Source of the DNA: Ruegeria sp. 6PALISEP08
GTDB lineage: Bacteria > Pseudomonadota > Alphaproteobacteria > Rhodobacterales > Rhodobacteraceae
Length of the DNA: 64,000 bases
Assembly (NCBI RefSeq): GCF_001238295.1
Contig: NZ_LGXZ01000011.1
Location: 88,106-152,105, forward strand
Direction of reading: 5' to 3'
This document shows, one piece after another, positions 39,319 to 48,616 of the stretch. The stretch's first letter is position 1. Each line of letters begins with the position of its first letter. A model generated the notes under the pieces. That model was not told the DNA's origin, ran no database searches, and was given only the letters and a program-made list of their open reading frames with translations. A program made the position numbers and the translations under genes.

Positions 39319-40190
39319 CGCGTGCCCCCATCCAAGGCCCGATAGAGCCACAATAGAGCCGCTTGCGCGCTATCGTCTGTGTGGTGCAGACCCAATTGCC
39401 AGCCGGTCGCACGGCATAGCTGCGTCAGGGCATCCTTGCGGCGTGCAAGTCGTTCCAGATAGCGATCCCGCAGCTCGGCGGCCTTAAGCGTTTCGTGCCG
39501 GACGGATCCTCCGACGCTTTCGAAAATCGTCCGGCCCCGATATGGAAATGTCTCTTCGCCCGGATCCAGTACTTGCAGGACCACGCCGCGCACGCCACGG
39601 TCAGCAGCTTTGGTCAGGGCCAATTCAACTTCGTCCATAGGACCCAGAAAATCCGAAATAAACACCGCGTGGGCATGAGGGATCATGGCGCGGTGTTCAG
39701 GTGGGGCATAATCCGCGTGATCATCTTCGGACCAGGCTTGTGCCAGGCGGATGATCTGCGCATTGCCGCGCCGGGGCGGCAACTTTGTACCGGTCAGGCC
39801 GACGCGCTCACCGCCGCGCACCAGTAAAATCGAGGTCGCCAGCCCCAGCAGACGGGCACGATCTGTCTTTGTCGGCAGCGATTTGTCGGACGCAAACCGC
39901 ATCGACGCCCCCTGATCGACCCAGAGCATCACCGATTGCGCGATCTGCCATTCCCGTTCCCGCACAAATTGCTGATCCCCCCGCGCCGAGCGGCGATGGT
40001 CAATCATACGGCGGCTGTCCCCGATTTGCGCAGGACGGTATTGCCAGAAATCATCTCCCATTCCGGACCGCCGTCGACCGTGGTCGCCCAGCAGAACGGT
40101 TCCGGCCAAATGCTCTGCTCGCGCCAATAGGGGCGGCAGCCGTGATGCCTCGGCCTCGGATCTTTCGCGAAGGGTCAGCGCGGCATTCAC
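39315..40190 (-). CDS. DUF58 domain-containing protein
   Basis: 291 residues. RRSGMGDDFWQYRPAQIGDSRRMIDHRRSAR is the DUF58 signature, followed by a von Willebrand A-like fold (VMLWVDQGASMRF with the metal-site D-x-G-x-S). GTG start at 40190 overlaps the moxR stop (GTGA). DUF58 proteins are the usual partners of MoxR ATPases in metallo-chaperone or stress complexes; the client here is unknown. Confidence 0.9.
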   Translation of the reverse strand: MNAALTLRERSEAEASRLPPLLARAEHLAGTVLLGDHGRRRSGMGDDFWQYRPAQIGDSRRMIDHRRSARGDQQFVREREWQIAQSVMLWVDQGASMRFASDKSLPTKTDRARLLGLATSILLVRGGERVGLTGTKLPPRRGNAQIIRLAQAWSEDDHADYAPPEHRAMIPHAHAVFISDFLGPMDEVELALTKAADRGVRGVVLQVLDPGEETFPYRGRTIFESVGGSVRHETLKAAELRDRYLERLARRKDALTQLCRATGWQLGLHHTDDSAQAALLWLYRALDGGTR

Positions 40191-41194
40191 GCCGCAGCCT
40201 CGGTGCGGATCAGACCGGCAGCCGTCGAGTCAATCAGCTCAGCAAGGCTGTCACCCCGAGCCCGCGCCGCAAAGTTCAACGCCATCCGGTGGCTGAGCAC
40301 CGGCCGGGCCATATCCAGAACATCTTCGGCATTCGGGGCCAAACGCCCCTGCAGCATCGCACGCGCCCGCACTGTCATCATCAGCGCCTGCGCTGCGCGT
40401 GGGCCGGGGCCCCAGGCCACCGTTTCTGCAACGCGCTCGGATGCGCCAGCTTCTTCGGGCCGGAAGGCGCGAACCAGATCGAGGATCAATTCGACCACCG
40501 ACTCGCCCACCGGCATCCGGCGCAACAGGGTTTGGGCCGCCAACAGGTCATCCTTGCTGAATATCTGATGCGCCTCTTCCTCTTCCACACCGGTTGTGGC
40601 CAGCAGAATATCGCGCTCTGTCTGCCGATCTGGATATTCGACGTCGATTTGAACCAGAAAACGGTCCAGCTGCGCTTCGGGCAGAGGATAGGTGCCTTCC
40701 TGCTCAATCGGGTTTTGCGTGGCCAAAACGTGAAATGGCGTCCCAAGCGAGCGATCTTCGCCCGCCACGGTCACTGTACGTTCCTGCATCGCCTGCAGCA
40801 GCGCCGACTGCGTTCGCGGGCTGGCACGGTTGATCTCGTCCGCCATCAGCAACTGGCAAAAGATCGGGCCAGAGATAAAACGGAAATGCCGCGATCCATC
40901 ATCCGCAGTATCCAGAACCTCAGACCCCAGAATATCGGCCGGCATCAGGTCAGGTGTGAACTGAATGCGATTGCCATGAAGGCCCATCACCGTCGACAAT
41001 GTCTCGACCAGACGTGTCTTGCCCAGCCCCGGCAAACCAATCAGCAGCGCATGACCGCCGCACAGAAGCGCGGTCAGGGTCAGGTCCACAACCCTTTCCT
41101 GCCCGATGAAGCGGCGGGTGATCGAGGACTTGGCCTCTTGCAGCTTGGTTTCCAGCGCTTCGATCTCGGCTACGAGGTCGGCAGGTTCGGTCAT
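40187..41194 (-). CDS. moxR: MoxR family AAA+ ATPase
   Basis: 335 residues. Walker A is GLPGLGKT at 53-60, Walker B LLMADEINRASPR, sensor 1 LATQNPIEQEGTYPLPEAQLDRF. This chaperone-like ATPase is the first gene of the four-gene Bat-type operon and presumably remodels the DUF58 and DUF4159 partners or a client enzyme. A 64-base gap to the divergent DUF1285 gene should hold the promoters. Confidence 0.94.
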   Translation of the reverse strand: MTEPADLVAEIEALETKLQEAKSSITRRFIGQERVVDLTLTALLCGGHALLIGLPGLGKTRLVETLSTVMGLHGNRIQFTPDLMPADILGSEVLDTADDGSRHFRFISGPIFCQLLMADEINRASPRTQSALLQAMQERTVTVAGEDRSLGTPFHVLATQNPIEQEGTYPLPEAQLDRFLVQIDVEYPDRQTERDILLATTGVEEEEAHQIFSKDDLLAAQTLLRRMPVGESVVELILDLVRAFRPEEAGASERVAETVAWGPGPRAAQALMMTVRARAMLQGRLAPNAEDVLDMARPVLSHRMALNFAARARGDSLAELIDSTAAGLIRTEAAA

Positions 41195-41258
41195 GACTTT
41201 CCCTTCCGTGGACTATTATAGATGAAGTGTATCGCGCTAAGAGGAAATGGCAAAAGCA

Positions 41259-41834
41259 ATGAGCGGACAAAAACCTGTGAAACCTTCGCCCGATGGTCTG
41301 GCTGCATCAGTCAAAGCGACCAAAACCAAGGGTTTACCGCCCGTTCACCTGTGGAATCCCCCGTTTTGCGGCGATCTGGACATCCATATCGCAAAAGATG
41401 GCACCTGGAGTTATTTAGGCTCGCCCATCAACCGTTTCGAGCTGGTGAAGCTATTTTCCTCAATTCTTAAGAAAGAAGATGGGAAATACTACCTCGTCAC
41501 ACCGGTCGAGAAGGTGGGAATCACTGTCGAGGACGCCCCTTTTGTAGCCGTAGATTTCGACCGTGAAGGTGAGAGCGAACATCAAAGCCTGACTTTTACC
41601 ACTCATGTCGGCGATCACGCCATTGCCGGGGCAGAACATCCGATTCGGATCGTCATCGATCCGGAAACGCAGGAACCCTCACCCTACATCCTGATCCGAT
41701 CGAACCTTGAGGCGCGCATTGATCGCAAAAGTTTCTATCGCCTTGTCGAGATTGGCACCCATCATGACGGCTGGTTCGGCGTTTGGTCTGGCCAGAACTT
41801 CTTTGGGTTGATCCCCTCAGCCGAACTTGGCTGA
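41259..41834 (+). CDS. DUF1285 domain-containing protein
   Basis: 191 residues. PPVHLWNPPFCGDLDIHIAKDGTW and the later VDFDREGE and LVEIG segments mark the DUF1285 family, seen widely in proteobacteria, function unknown. Two ATGs compete: 41247 touches the GAGGAA site too closely, and 41259 lies about 12 bases from it; the second is chosen. It ends inside the last six codons of the convergent DMT gene. Confidence 0.85.
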   Translation: MSGQKPVKPSPDGLAASVKATKTKGLPPVHLWNPPFCGDLDIHIAKDGTWSYLGSPINRFELVKLFSSILKKEDGKYYLVTPVEKVGITVEDAPFVAVDFDREGESEHQSLTFTTHVGDHAIAGAEHPIRIVIDPETQEPSPYILIRSNLEARIDRKSFYRLVEIGTHHDGWFGVWSGQNFFGLIPSAELG

Positions 41835-42779
41835 TCCACGGACCTCTCGTGGTGCCCGATCCTGCGCAACCACAACGGCCAGAGCAACAACACCCGCGCC
41901 CAGCGCGCGGGTCCAGCTCCAGTCTTCCCCCAGCATCAGCATGATCAGCATCACATAAAACGGCGCGATGTTGATGTGGAACGACGCCAACGCAACGCCC
42001 AATTTACCAACCGAAGCGATGAACAGAACCTGGCTGAGCCCCATGGCAATCAGCGCATAGATCGCGAGCATTCCGATCTGCTGCGCATCAACCGCCGCAC
42101 TCGGCATTACATCCATACCCAGTTGCGCGGCCCCAAAACACAGGACACTGGCCATCAGCAACCCACCGGTAAAGGTGATCGTGGCGCGGCCGAGCTGGCT
42201 GAGCTCGGGAAAGTCCCGTGCCGTTGCCATGCTACCCCAGCAAAACAGACCGGTTGAAGCGATTGCGCAGACCGCACCCAGCCCCAGTTGTTCCGGTGAA
42301 CTGGCGCTGGTTGCTATCAAACCACCTACAATCGACACCAAAACGCCAAGTGCAAAGTTCCACTTCAGACGCCGTGTGCCCGCAGCAAGTTCCAGCAATG
42401 TGGCCGCCAGTGGTGCACAGGACGCAATAATTGCAACGGTGACGGGATCTGTCAGTTTTTGCGCAAGGATCAGAAGAAACATGCTGATCCCAAAACCGAA
42501 TCCGCCAATGACCATCGCCCGCCCCCATTTGGCCCTCAGTACACGGCTGGGTCCGTCCAGAAGGAACCAAAGCGGCACCATCACAGCCACTGCCAATGCC
42601 AGACGCGCCGCTAGCAGTGCCACAGGTGGCCAGCTTTGCAACAGGATCTCAGCGGCGGGGAAACCCGCAGCCCAGGCCATCATCGAAGCCACCGCCAGAC
42701 CATTGCCGGACAGGGCCGAGTTGCGGCCAGCAGGCATAAAAAGAGTCACCCCGCGCGCGGGTTCCGGGCTCATCGCCAT
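41817..42779 (-). CDS. EamA/DMT family transporter
   Basis: 320 residues, ten predicted membrane helices in two repeats of five, each an EamA domain. FGISMFLLILAQKLTDPVTVAII in the first half and ALIAMGLSQVLFIASVGKLGVALASFHIN in the second are the usual helix 3-4 regions. ATG at 42779 or 42773 are both possible; the frame extends by a TTG to 42788. Substrate unknown (amino acids, cofactors or drugs in relatives). It overlaps the DUF1285 gene tail to tail by 18 bases. Confidence 0.88.
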   Translation of the reverse strand: MAMSPEPARGVTLFMPAGRNSALSGNGLAVASMMAWAAGFPAAEILLQSWPPVALLAARLALAVAVMVPLWFLLDGPSRVLRAKWGRAMVIGGFGFGISMFLLILAQKLTDPVTVAIIASCAPLAATLLELAAGTRRLKWNFALGVLVSIVGGLIATSASSPEQLGLGAVCAIASTGLFCWGSMATARDFPELSQLGRATITFTGGLLMASVLCFGAAQLGMDVMPSAAVDAQQIGMLAIYALIAMGLSQVLFIASVGKLGVALASFHINIAPFYVMLIMLMLGEDWSWTRALGAGVVALAVVVAQDRAPREVRGSAKFG

Positions 42780-42951
42780 AGGGTCCAAACCTTTTGTTGG
42801 TGCAGCGTGAAAAATGATTCGCTGTTACCGCCCGACTGTCCCTGATCCTTCAACCACGATCTGGCCGATTTTCGACAACTTGTCGTTTTCAGTCCCTTCC
42901 CCGGAAACCGCGAGGCGGTTAGGGTCGAGCTGCCGCAACCAAAGACCTTTC

Positions 42952-43707
42952 ATGCCCAGATTCGCCGCCAACCTTTCGCTGCTCTTTACCGAACTGCCTT
43001 ATCTCGAACGGTTTCAGGCCGCCGCTGATGTGGGTTTCACCGCTGTCGAAATCTTGTTCCCATATGACGTGGCCGCAAAAGAAACCCACCGCGCCTTGCT
43101 TGCCAACGGGTTGGAACTGGTTCTGATCAACGCTCCTCCACCCAACTACACCGGCGGTCAGCCGGGATATGCTGCCGTTCCGGGTGGCGAGGTTCGGTTT
43201 CAGTCGGATATCCGCCGCGTCCTTCGCTATGCCGATGTGCTGTGTCCTGGGCTCATCCACATTATGTCGGGGTATGCCTCGGGGCCGGACGCGCTGGCGT
43301 GCTTTGTACAAAACCTGCAATGGGCCGCCGATACTGCGCCACGACAGAAGTTCACGATAGAACCGCTCAATCCGATGTCGCAGCCTGAGTATTTCCTGAA
43401 CGACTACGATTTGGCTGCCGAGGTGTTGGATCGTGTGAATCGCCCGAATGTCGGCCTGCAATATGACAGTTTTCACGCACATATGATCCACGGCGATGCA
43501 CAAGCGGTTTGGGATCGCTTTCACCCGCAGGTCATCCACGCACAGATCGGCGCGGCCCCTGACCGATCTGAACCCGGACGCGGACCAACGGATTTCCAAA
43601 GTTTGTTCTCAGCCATGGACGCTGCGGGATATACCGGTTGGGTCAGTGCGGAATACACGCCTTCGACATCGCGAACATCCAGCAGTCTTGACTGGATACG
43701 GGCTTAG
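42952..43707 (+). CDS. hydroxypyruvate isomerase-like TIM-barrel protein
   Basis: 251 residues of the xylose-isomerase-like fold. MPRFAANLSLLFTELPYLERF, FTIEPLNP (metal-binding Glu), LQYDSFHAHMIHGD and WVSAEYTP (second Glu) are the hydroxypyruvate isomerase blocks. It may interconvert hydroxypyruvate and tartronate semialdehyde, or act on a similar ketose. The start at 42952 matches the family; 46 extra codons upstream are not coding-like. The ribosome site is weak. Confidence 0.88.
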   Translation: MPRFAANLSLLFTELPYLERFQAAADVGFTAVEILFPYDVAAKETHRALLANGLELVLINAPPPNYTGGQPGYAAVPGGEVRFQSDIRRVLRYADVLCPGLIHIMSGYASGPDALACFVQNLQWAADTAPRQKFTIEPLNPMSQPEYFLNDYDLAAEVLDRVNRPNVGLQYDSFHAHMIHGDAQAVWDRFHPQVIHAQIGAAPDRSEPGRGPTDFQSLFSAMDAAGYTGWVSAEYTPSTSRTSSSLDWIRA

Positions 43708-43769
43708 TACTGGAATTTCCTCGGCGAATACTGCACATCAGAGGCAATACGACTTTCAGGACACCCGCC

Positions 43770-44000
43770 ATGATACCAGCCCGTTATGCCCGCGCCGTAT
43801 TCAGCCTGATCATGTCCGGCCTCATGTCCTGTATCGTGACGGGGATCGCAACAGTGAAAGCCATCGGTTTCGGCCCCGGAACGTTCGGAGATTGGATGGC
43901 GTCCTGGGTCTTTTGCTGGCCGATAGCCTTCATCGTGATTCTGCTGTTGGGCCCAACCGTGCAACGTATGGTGAACCGCATGGTCAGACCGCAGGACTGA
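43770..44000 (+). CDS. DUF2798 small membrane protein
   Basis: 76 residues with two hydrophobic helices (about 8-30 and 42-64) and the DUF2798 pattern FSLIMSGLMSCIVTGIAT plus FCWPIAFIVILLLGP. ATG at 43770 follows AGGACA. Function not known. It lies between the isomerase-like gene and the end of polA. Confidence 0.85.
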   Translation: MIPARYARAVFSLIMSGLMSCIVTGIATVKAIGFGPGTFGDWMASWVFCWPIAFIVILLLGPTVQRMVNRMVRPQD

Positions 44001-44042
44001 CCCGCGACGAAGAGGGCCCGGCGGGTCGGATGAGACGCGACG

Positions 44043-46847
44043 CTAGTGCGCCTCGGCCCAATTCGCGCCTTGTCCGGCATCTACACTCAGCTTCACGTCC
44101 AGCTTGACTGCCGGGTCCGAGGCGCCTTCCATCACATCCCGTGCCACGTCGATCACCTGATCCACTGAATCCTCAGCCACCTCGAAAAGCAATTCGTCAT
44201 GCACCTGCAACAGCATCTTGGCAGGTAGCCCATTGATTGCCCCAGGCATACGCACCATGGCCCGTCGGATGACGTCTGCCGCGGTGCCCTGAATAGGCGC
44301 GTTGATCGCCGCCCGGCGCGAGAATCCGGCATGTGGCCCCTTGGCGTTGATCTCGGGCGTATGAATCTTGCGCCCGAACAGTGTCTGGACATAGCCATGC
44401 TCTTTCGCAAATGCGACGGTGTCGTCCATATAGGCTCTAATACCAGGGAAACGCTCGAAGTATCGGTCGATGAAGCCTTGCGCCTCGGACCGTGGGATAC
44501 GCAGGTTTCGCGCCAGACCAAAACCCGAGATGCCATAGATCACACCAAAGTTGATCGCCTTGGCCTGGCGGCGAATGTCGGGCGTCATCTCATCGAGAGG
44601 CACATCGAACATCTCGGACGCAGTCATCGCATGAATATCCAACCCATCCGCAAACGCCTGCTTCAAAGCAGGGATATCCGCGATATGCGCCAGAATCCGC
44701 AATTCGATCTGACTGTAGTCGAGACTCACCAAAACATTGCCCGGTTCGGCGATAAACGCCTCACGAATGCGTCGTCCTTCCTCGGTCCGAACCGGGATGT
44801 TCTGAAGGTTTGGATCGGTCGAGGCCAAACGTCCCGTATTCGCACCTGTGATGGAATAAGACGTATGCACCCGCCCCGTATCCGGGTTGATATGGGTCTG
44901 CAGCGCATCCGTATAGGTCGATTTCAGCTTGGACAGCTGCCGCCAATCCAAAACCCTGCGCGGCAGTTCATGCTCGGTCGCAAGATCCTCGAGAATATCC
45001 GCGCCGGTCGAGTATTTCCCGGTCTTACCCTTTTTTCCGCCCTCAAGACTCATCTTGTCGAAAAGAATCTCGCCCAGTTGCGCCGGCGAGCCCACATTGA
45101 AGTTCTCGCCAGCCAATTCGTGAATTTCGGCCTCTAACCCGGCCATTTTTTGCGCGAACGCGTTGGACATTCGGCTAAGAACGTCCCGATCGACCTTGAT
45201 GCCATGCATCTCCATTTCGGCCAAAACCGGCACCAAGGGGCGTTCCAACGTCTCATAGACGGTCGTCACTTGGACCTGATGCAGCTGAGGCTTGAACAGT
45301 TGCCACAGGCGCAAGGTGATATCCGCATCCTCGGCGGCATAGGCGGTGGCCTCGTCAATCGGCACTTTGTCAAAAGTAATGGCCGATTTGCCCGACCCCA
45401 GCAGCGGTTTGATCGGGATCGGCGTGTGGCTCAGATAACGCTCGGACAGTGTGTCCATGCCATGCCCGTGCTCACCACCGTGCATCGCATAAGACATCAG
45501 CATCGTGTCATCGATTGGGGCAACATCGATACCATAGCGCGCAAAAATCTTGGCATCGTATTTCATATTCTGTCCGATCTTGAGGATCGACGGATCCTCG
45601 AGCATCGGTTTCAGCTTGGTTAGAGCCTCATTCAGGGGCATCTGCCCCTCAGCCAGTGCATCCGAGCCGAACAGATCGTCCGCTGCACCGTCTCGGTGGG
45701 TCAGCGGTACATAGCAAGCCTCGCCAGCTTCTACACACAGCGAGATGCCCACGAGATCGGCAATCATCTCGTTCAAGCCAGTGGTTTCGGTATCGACAGC
45801 GACCCAACCGCGTTCATAGGCCTGATCGATCCACTTTTGCAGGGCCCCCGCGTCTCGAACACATTCGTATTTCAACGCATCAAACGGGACGAGCTCTGCC
45901 TGTGGTTCTTCAGCCGCAGGCGCAGGCGCGTCGGCAATCACCGGAGCTTCGGCCCCCAGCTTATCCGCAATCCGCTTGGTCAGTGTTCGGAATTCCATAT
46001 CCGCCAGAAAACCCAGCAGCGTCTCGGCGTCCGGATCTTTGGCCTCAAGGTCCTCCAGAGTGAAATCCAGCGGCGTGTCTTCGTCCAACTGCACCAGCTT
46101 CTTTGACAGCTCGATCTGGTCACGCTTTTCGATCAGCGTCTGGCGGCGTTTGGGCTGTTTGATCTCTTCGGCACGGTCCAGCAACGTTTCCAGATCGCCA
46201 TACTCATTGATCAACAGGGCTGCCGTCTTTACCCCGATGCCCGGGGCACCCGGCACGTTATCAACCGAATCCCCTGCCAAAGCTTGCACATCGACCACAC
46301 GTTCCGGCCCAACGCCGAATTTCTCGAACACACCATCACGGTCGATGCGCTTGTTCTTCATCGCATCCAGCATTTCCACACCGCCGCCGACCAACTGCAT
46401 CAGATCCTTGTCGGAACTCACAATGGTCACACGCCCGCCCGCCTCGCGCGCCTGCACAGCCAGCGTGGCGATGATGTCGTCGGCCTCGTACCCCTCCAGC
46501 TCTTTGCAGGCGATATTGAAGGCTTTCGTCGCCTCGCGCGTCAGGGGCATTTGTGGGCGCAGGTCTTCGGGCATCGCCTCGCGGTTGGCCTTGTAAAGAT
46601 CGTACAGATCATTCCGGAAGGTGTGCGAGCCCTTGTCAAAGATCACCGCCACATGGGTTGGCGCATCCGGCCCGGCGTTTCCCTCAACATATTTCTGCAG
46701 CATGTTACAAAACCCTGAAACAGCGCCAATCGGCAGTCCGTCCGACTTTCGTGTCAGCGGAGGCAGCGCGTGATAGGCCCTGAATATGAAGGCGGATCCG
46801 TCGATCAGATGCAGGTGACAGCCTTTTCCGAAATCGCTCTTGCTCAT
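44043..46847 (-). CDS. polA: DNA polymerase I
   Basis: 934 residues. The 5' nuclease domain is at about 1-290, with the basic and acidic blocks around VAVIFDKGSHTFR and SSDKDLMQLV. The 3'-5' exonuclease domain retains its metal ligands (VAVDTETTGLNE), so proofreading is likely active. The polymerase domain has DYSQIELRILAHI (motif A), RQAKAINFGVIYGISGFGL (motif B) and QVHDELLFEV (motif C). ATG at 46847 with AGGACA upstream fits the family; the frame extends 14 codons without support. Monocistronic and divergent from the broken exported-protein gene. Confidence 0.96.
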   Translation of the reverse strand: MSKSDFGKGCHLHLIDGSAFIFRAYHALPPLTRKSDGLPIGAVSGFCNMLQKYVEGNAGPDAPTHVAVIFDKGSHTFRNDLYDLYKANREAMPEDLRPQMPLTREATKAFNIACKELEGYEADDIIATLAVQAREAGGRVTIVSSDKDLMQLVGGGVEMLDAMKNKRIDRDGVFEKFGVGPERVVDVQALAGDSVDNVPGAPGIGVKTAALLINEYGDLETLLDRAEEIKQPKRRQTLIEKRDQIELSKKLVQLDEDTPLDFTLEDLEAKDPDAETLLGFLADMEFRTLTKRIADKLGAEAPVIADAPAPAAEEPQAELVPFDALKYECVRDAGALQKWIDQAYERGWVAVDTETTGLNEMIADLVGISLCVEAGEACYVPLTHRDGAADDLFGSDALAEGQMPLNEALTKLKPMLEDPSILKIGQNMKYDAKIFARYGIDVAPIDDTMLMSYAMHGGEHGHGMDTLSERYLSHTPIPIKPLLGSGKSAITFDKVPIDEATAYAAEDADITLRLWQLFKPQLHQVQVTTVYETLERPLVPVLAEMEMHGIKVDRDVLSRMSNAFAQKMAGLEAEIHELAGENFNVGSPAQLGEILFDKMSLEGGKKGKTGKYSTGADILEDLATEHELPRRVLDWRQLSKLKSTYTDALQTHINPDTGRVHTSYSITGANTGRLASTDPNLQNIPVRTEEGRRIREAFIAEPGNVLVSLDYSQIELRILAHIADIPALKQAFADGLDIHAMTASEMFDVPLDEMTPDIRRQAKAINFGVIYGISGFGLARNLRIPRSEAQGFIDRYFERFPGIRAYMDDTVAFAKEHGYVQTLFGRKIHTPEINAKGPHAGFSRRAAINAPIQGTAADVIRRAMVRMPGAINGLPAKMLLQVHDELLFEVAEDSVDQVIDVARDVMEGASDPAVKLDVKLSVDAGQGANWAEAH

Positions 46848-46874
46848 GGTGTCCTGCCTTATAGGATTGTAGTC

Positions 46875-47355
46875 ATGTTCAGTCTGCACGTTTTATCGGC
46901 GATAGCGTCCGCAATCGCAATCGCTCTTGTCGCCTCGACCGCATTGGCGGGGCTTAAACTGAGCGCCAAATCAGGGTAACTTATCCAACTGTGTCCCGAT
47001 CCTTGCTTGTCTGGGCGACAGCGGAATTTTCTTCACCGGTCGCGCCATCGGATGGGGCGAAGGAACGCATGCTGGTCAAACAAGTGCAAATTTTGGTTGT
47101 CATGGACAGTGGCGTGCCCAAGGAAGCTTTGGTTTCGGAGAAGCCACACTGGAATGTGACAACGGGCTTAGAGGAAAAGCGTTCTTTACATACCAGCACC
47201 CAGAAACCGGCACCGCCAGTGGAATTGGCCGCCTCAGCACTGGGGAAATCTTTCATGTGTGGTCCGGCAAAAATGTCGATCAATTCCTGATCAACAAATA
47301 TGGCGAAGTCGACGCAGGTGCGCTTTGTCAGAATTTCACCGCACCCGGCACCTGA
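46875..47355 (+). pseudogene. frameshifted exported protein gene
   Basis: ATG at 46875 opens a 34-residue frame that is a good signal peptide (FSLHVLSAIASAIAIALVAS then TALAG) and stops at 46979. In the +1 frame from about 46963 an open stretch runs to TGA at 47353 and reads like a real protein (contains GDSGIFFTGRAIGWGEGTHAG, cut here into GDSGIFFTGRAIG and WGEGTHAG; FGFGEATLECDNG; TGEIFHVWSGKN), but has no start codon. One inserted base between 46963 and 46979 explains both. It is either a real frameshift mutation or a sequencing error. The family is not recognised; the repeats of Gly and aromatic residues suggest a secreted beta-rich protein. Confidence 0.55.
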
Positions 47356-47362
47356 CGGACAA

Positions 47363-47578
47363 TCAGCCCTGTTCAGTGTCCTTAAGAACATATTTACAAT
47401 CACAATAAGGGCACTCGACCCAACCTGTATCTTCGGGAATTTGCAGCCAGACGCGCGGATGGCCCAATGCGCCTTCGCCACCATCACAGGCGACACGGGC
47501 GGTTTCGACGATCTTGGTTTCCGGCGCTTCGATGGTCACGGCTGGCGATCCTTCTTCGGTTGTCGGCCTCGCGGGCAT
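47363..47578 (-). CDS. NDUFS6-like zinc-finger protein
   Basis: 71 residues. The second half has the pattern [17 protein letters not shown] then [13 protein letters not shown], with one Cys, one His and two further Cys as zinc ligands, as in the NDUFS6 accessory subunit of complex I and its small bacterial relatives. In alphaproteobacteria it is usually a separate gene. A role in complex I assembly is inference from the family. It is convergent with the broken gene at 46875. Confidence 0.85.
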   Translation of the reverse strand: MPARPTTEEGSPAVTIEAPETKIVETARVACDGGEGALGHPRVWLQIPEDTGWVECPYCDCKYVLKDTEQG

Positions 47579-47593
47579 GTACTAGGTGCGTTT

Positions 47594-48616
47594 ATGAGCG
47601 ATGAGCAAACCGGGGGCAAGAGCCACATGAGCGATGCGGCAATCAGGATCGAAGGGCTGCGCAAAACCTATCGCGGCGGCAAGGGTCAGCCTGAGAAACA
47701 CGCGCTGAAAGGCCTTGACCTGACCGTTCCACGCGGGTCGGTTTTTGGATTGTTGGGACCGAACGGGGCCGGGAAGTCGACGCTGATCAACATTCTGGCC
47801 GGGTTAGTGGTGAAATCAGCGGGACGCGTTTCGATCTGGGGCTTCGATCAGGATCAGAATCCGCGCCAATCCCGCGTTGCAATTGGCGTGATGCCGCAAG
47901 AGCTGAACCTGGACCCGTTCTTTTCCCCGCGCGGCGCGTTGGAGGTTCAGGCAGGTTTGTACGGCGTACCGAAATCTGAACGCCGTAGCGATGACATTTT
48001 GGAACTGGTGGGCCTCAGCGACAAAGCCGAGGCTTATGCCCGTACGCTGTCAGGCGGGATGCGGCGGCGACTATTGCTGGCCAAGGCGCTGGTGCATCAC
48101 CCGAAGATTCTGGTGCTGGATGAACCCACGGCTGGCGTGGATATCGAGCTTCGCCAGATGCTCTGGACCAATGTGCGTAAACTGAATGAACAGGGCATGA
48201 CGATTATCCTGACCACGCACTATCTGGAAGAAGCGCAAGAGATGTGTGACGAGATCGCCATCATCAACCATGGCGAAAAGATCGCGCAGGACAGCACCGC
48301 AAACCTGCTGGGCAGGATGGACAGCCGAACGATGGTGATCGTCCCGGACAGCCCTGTGGTTGATCTGCCTACAACCGAAGGAGTCGAAGCCGCGCTACGC
48401 GACGATGGCAGCCTTGTCCTGCAGTATCAGGGCAATCAAACCAGCGCCGAGCAGGTGCTGGAATCCGTCCGCGCCGTAGGTATCCGCATCCGCGACGTAC
48501 GTACCGAAGAAGCCGATCTTGAGGATGTTTTCCTTGCACTGACATCCTCGCGCGCCGAAGAACCGGCGGAAGATCAGGACCAGCCGCGCAGGGGGATGCA
48601 CCGGGTCAAACTCTAG
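47594..48616 (+). CDS. ABC transporter ATP-binding protein (ABC-2 / NodI type)
   Basis: 340 residues with one ATPase domain: Walker A GPNGAGKST, signature LSGGMRRRLLLAKAL, Walker B ILVLDEPTAGVD, switch His in LTTHYLEEAQ. The extended C-terminus with NLLGRMDSRTMVIVPDSP is typical of ABC-2 exporter ATPases. ATG 47594 is chosen; ATG 47627 is an alternative. No ABC-2 permease gene lies beside it, so its partner must be elsewhere. Stop overlaps that of the convergent DUF1203 gene (shared CTAG). Confidence 0.9.
   Translation: MSDEQTGGKSHMSDAAIRIEGLRKTYRGGKGQPEKHALKGLDLTVPRGSVFGLLGPNGAGKSTLINILAGLVVKSAGRVSIWGFDQDQNPRQSRVAIGVMPQELNLDPFFSPRGALEVQAGLYGVPKSERRSDDILELVGLSDKAEAYARTLSGGMRRRLLLAKALVHHPKILVLDEPTAGVDIELRQMLWTNVRKLNEQGMTIILTTHYLEEAQEMCDEIAIINHGEKIAQDSTANLLGRMDSRTMVIVPDSPVVDLPTTEGVEAALRDDGSLVLQYQGNQTSAEQVLESVRAVGIRIRDVRTEEADLEDVFLALTSSRAEEPAEDQDQPRRGMHRVKL

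Noticed and set aside
39785..41221. 478-codon plus-strand open frame across moxR and DUF58
   Set aside because: It is antisense to two well-conserved genes, has an odd composition rich in Arg, Gln and His, and no ribosome site. Long antisense frames are common in this kind of codon usage.
46981..47496. 171-codon minus-strand frame after polA
   Set aside because: The plus strand of the same region holds the better coding signal (the frameshifted exported protein), and the minus frame has no ribosome site.
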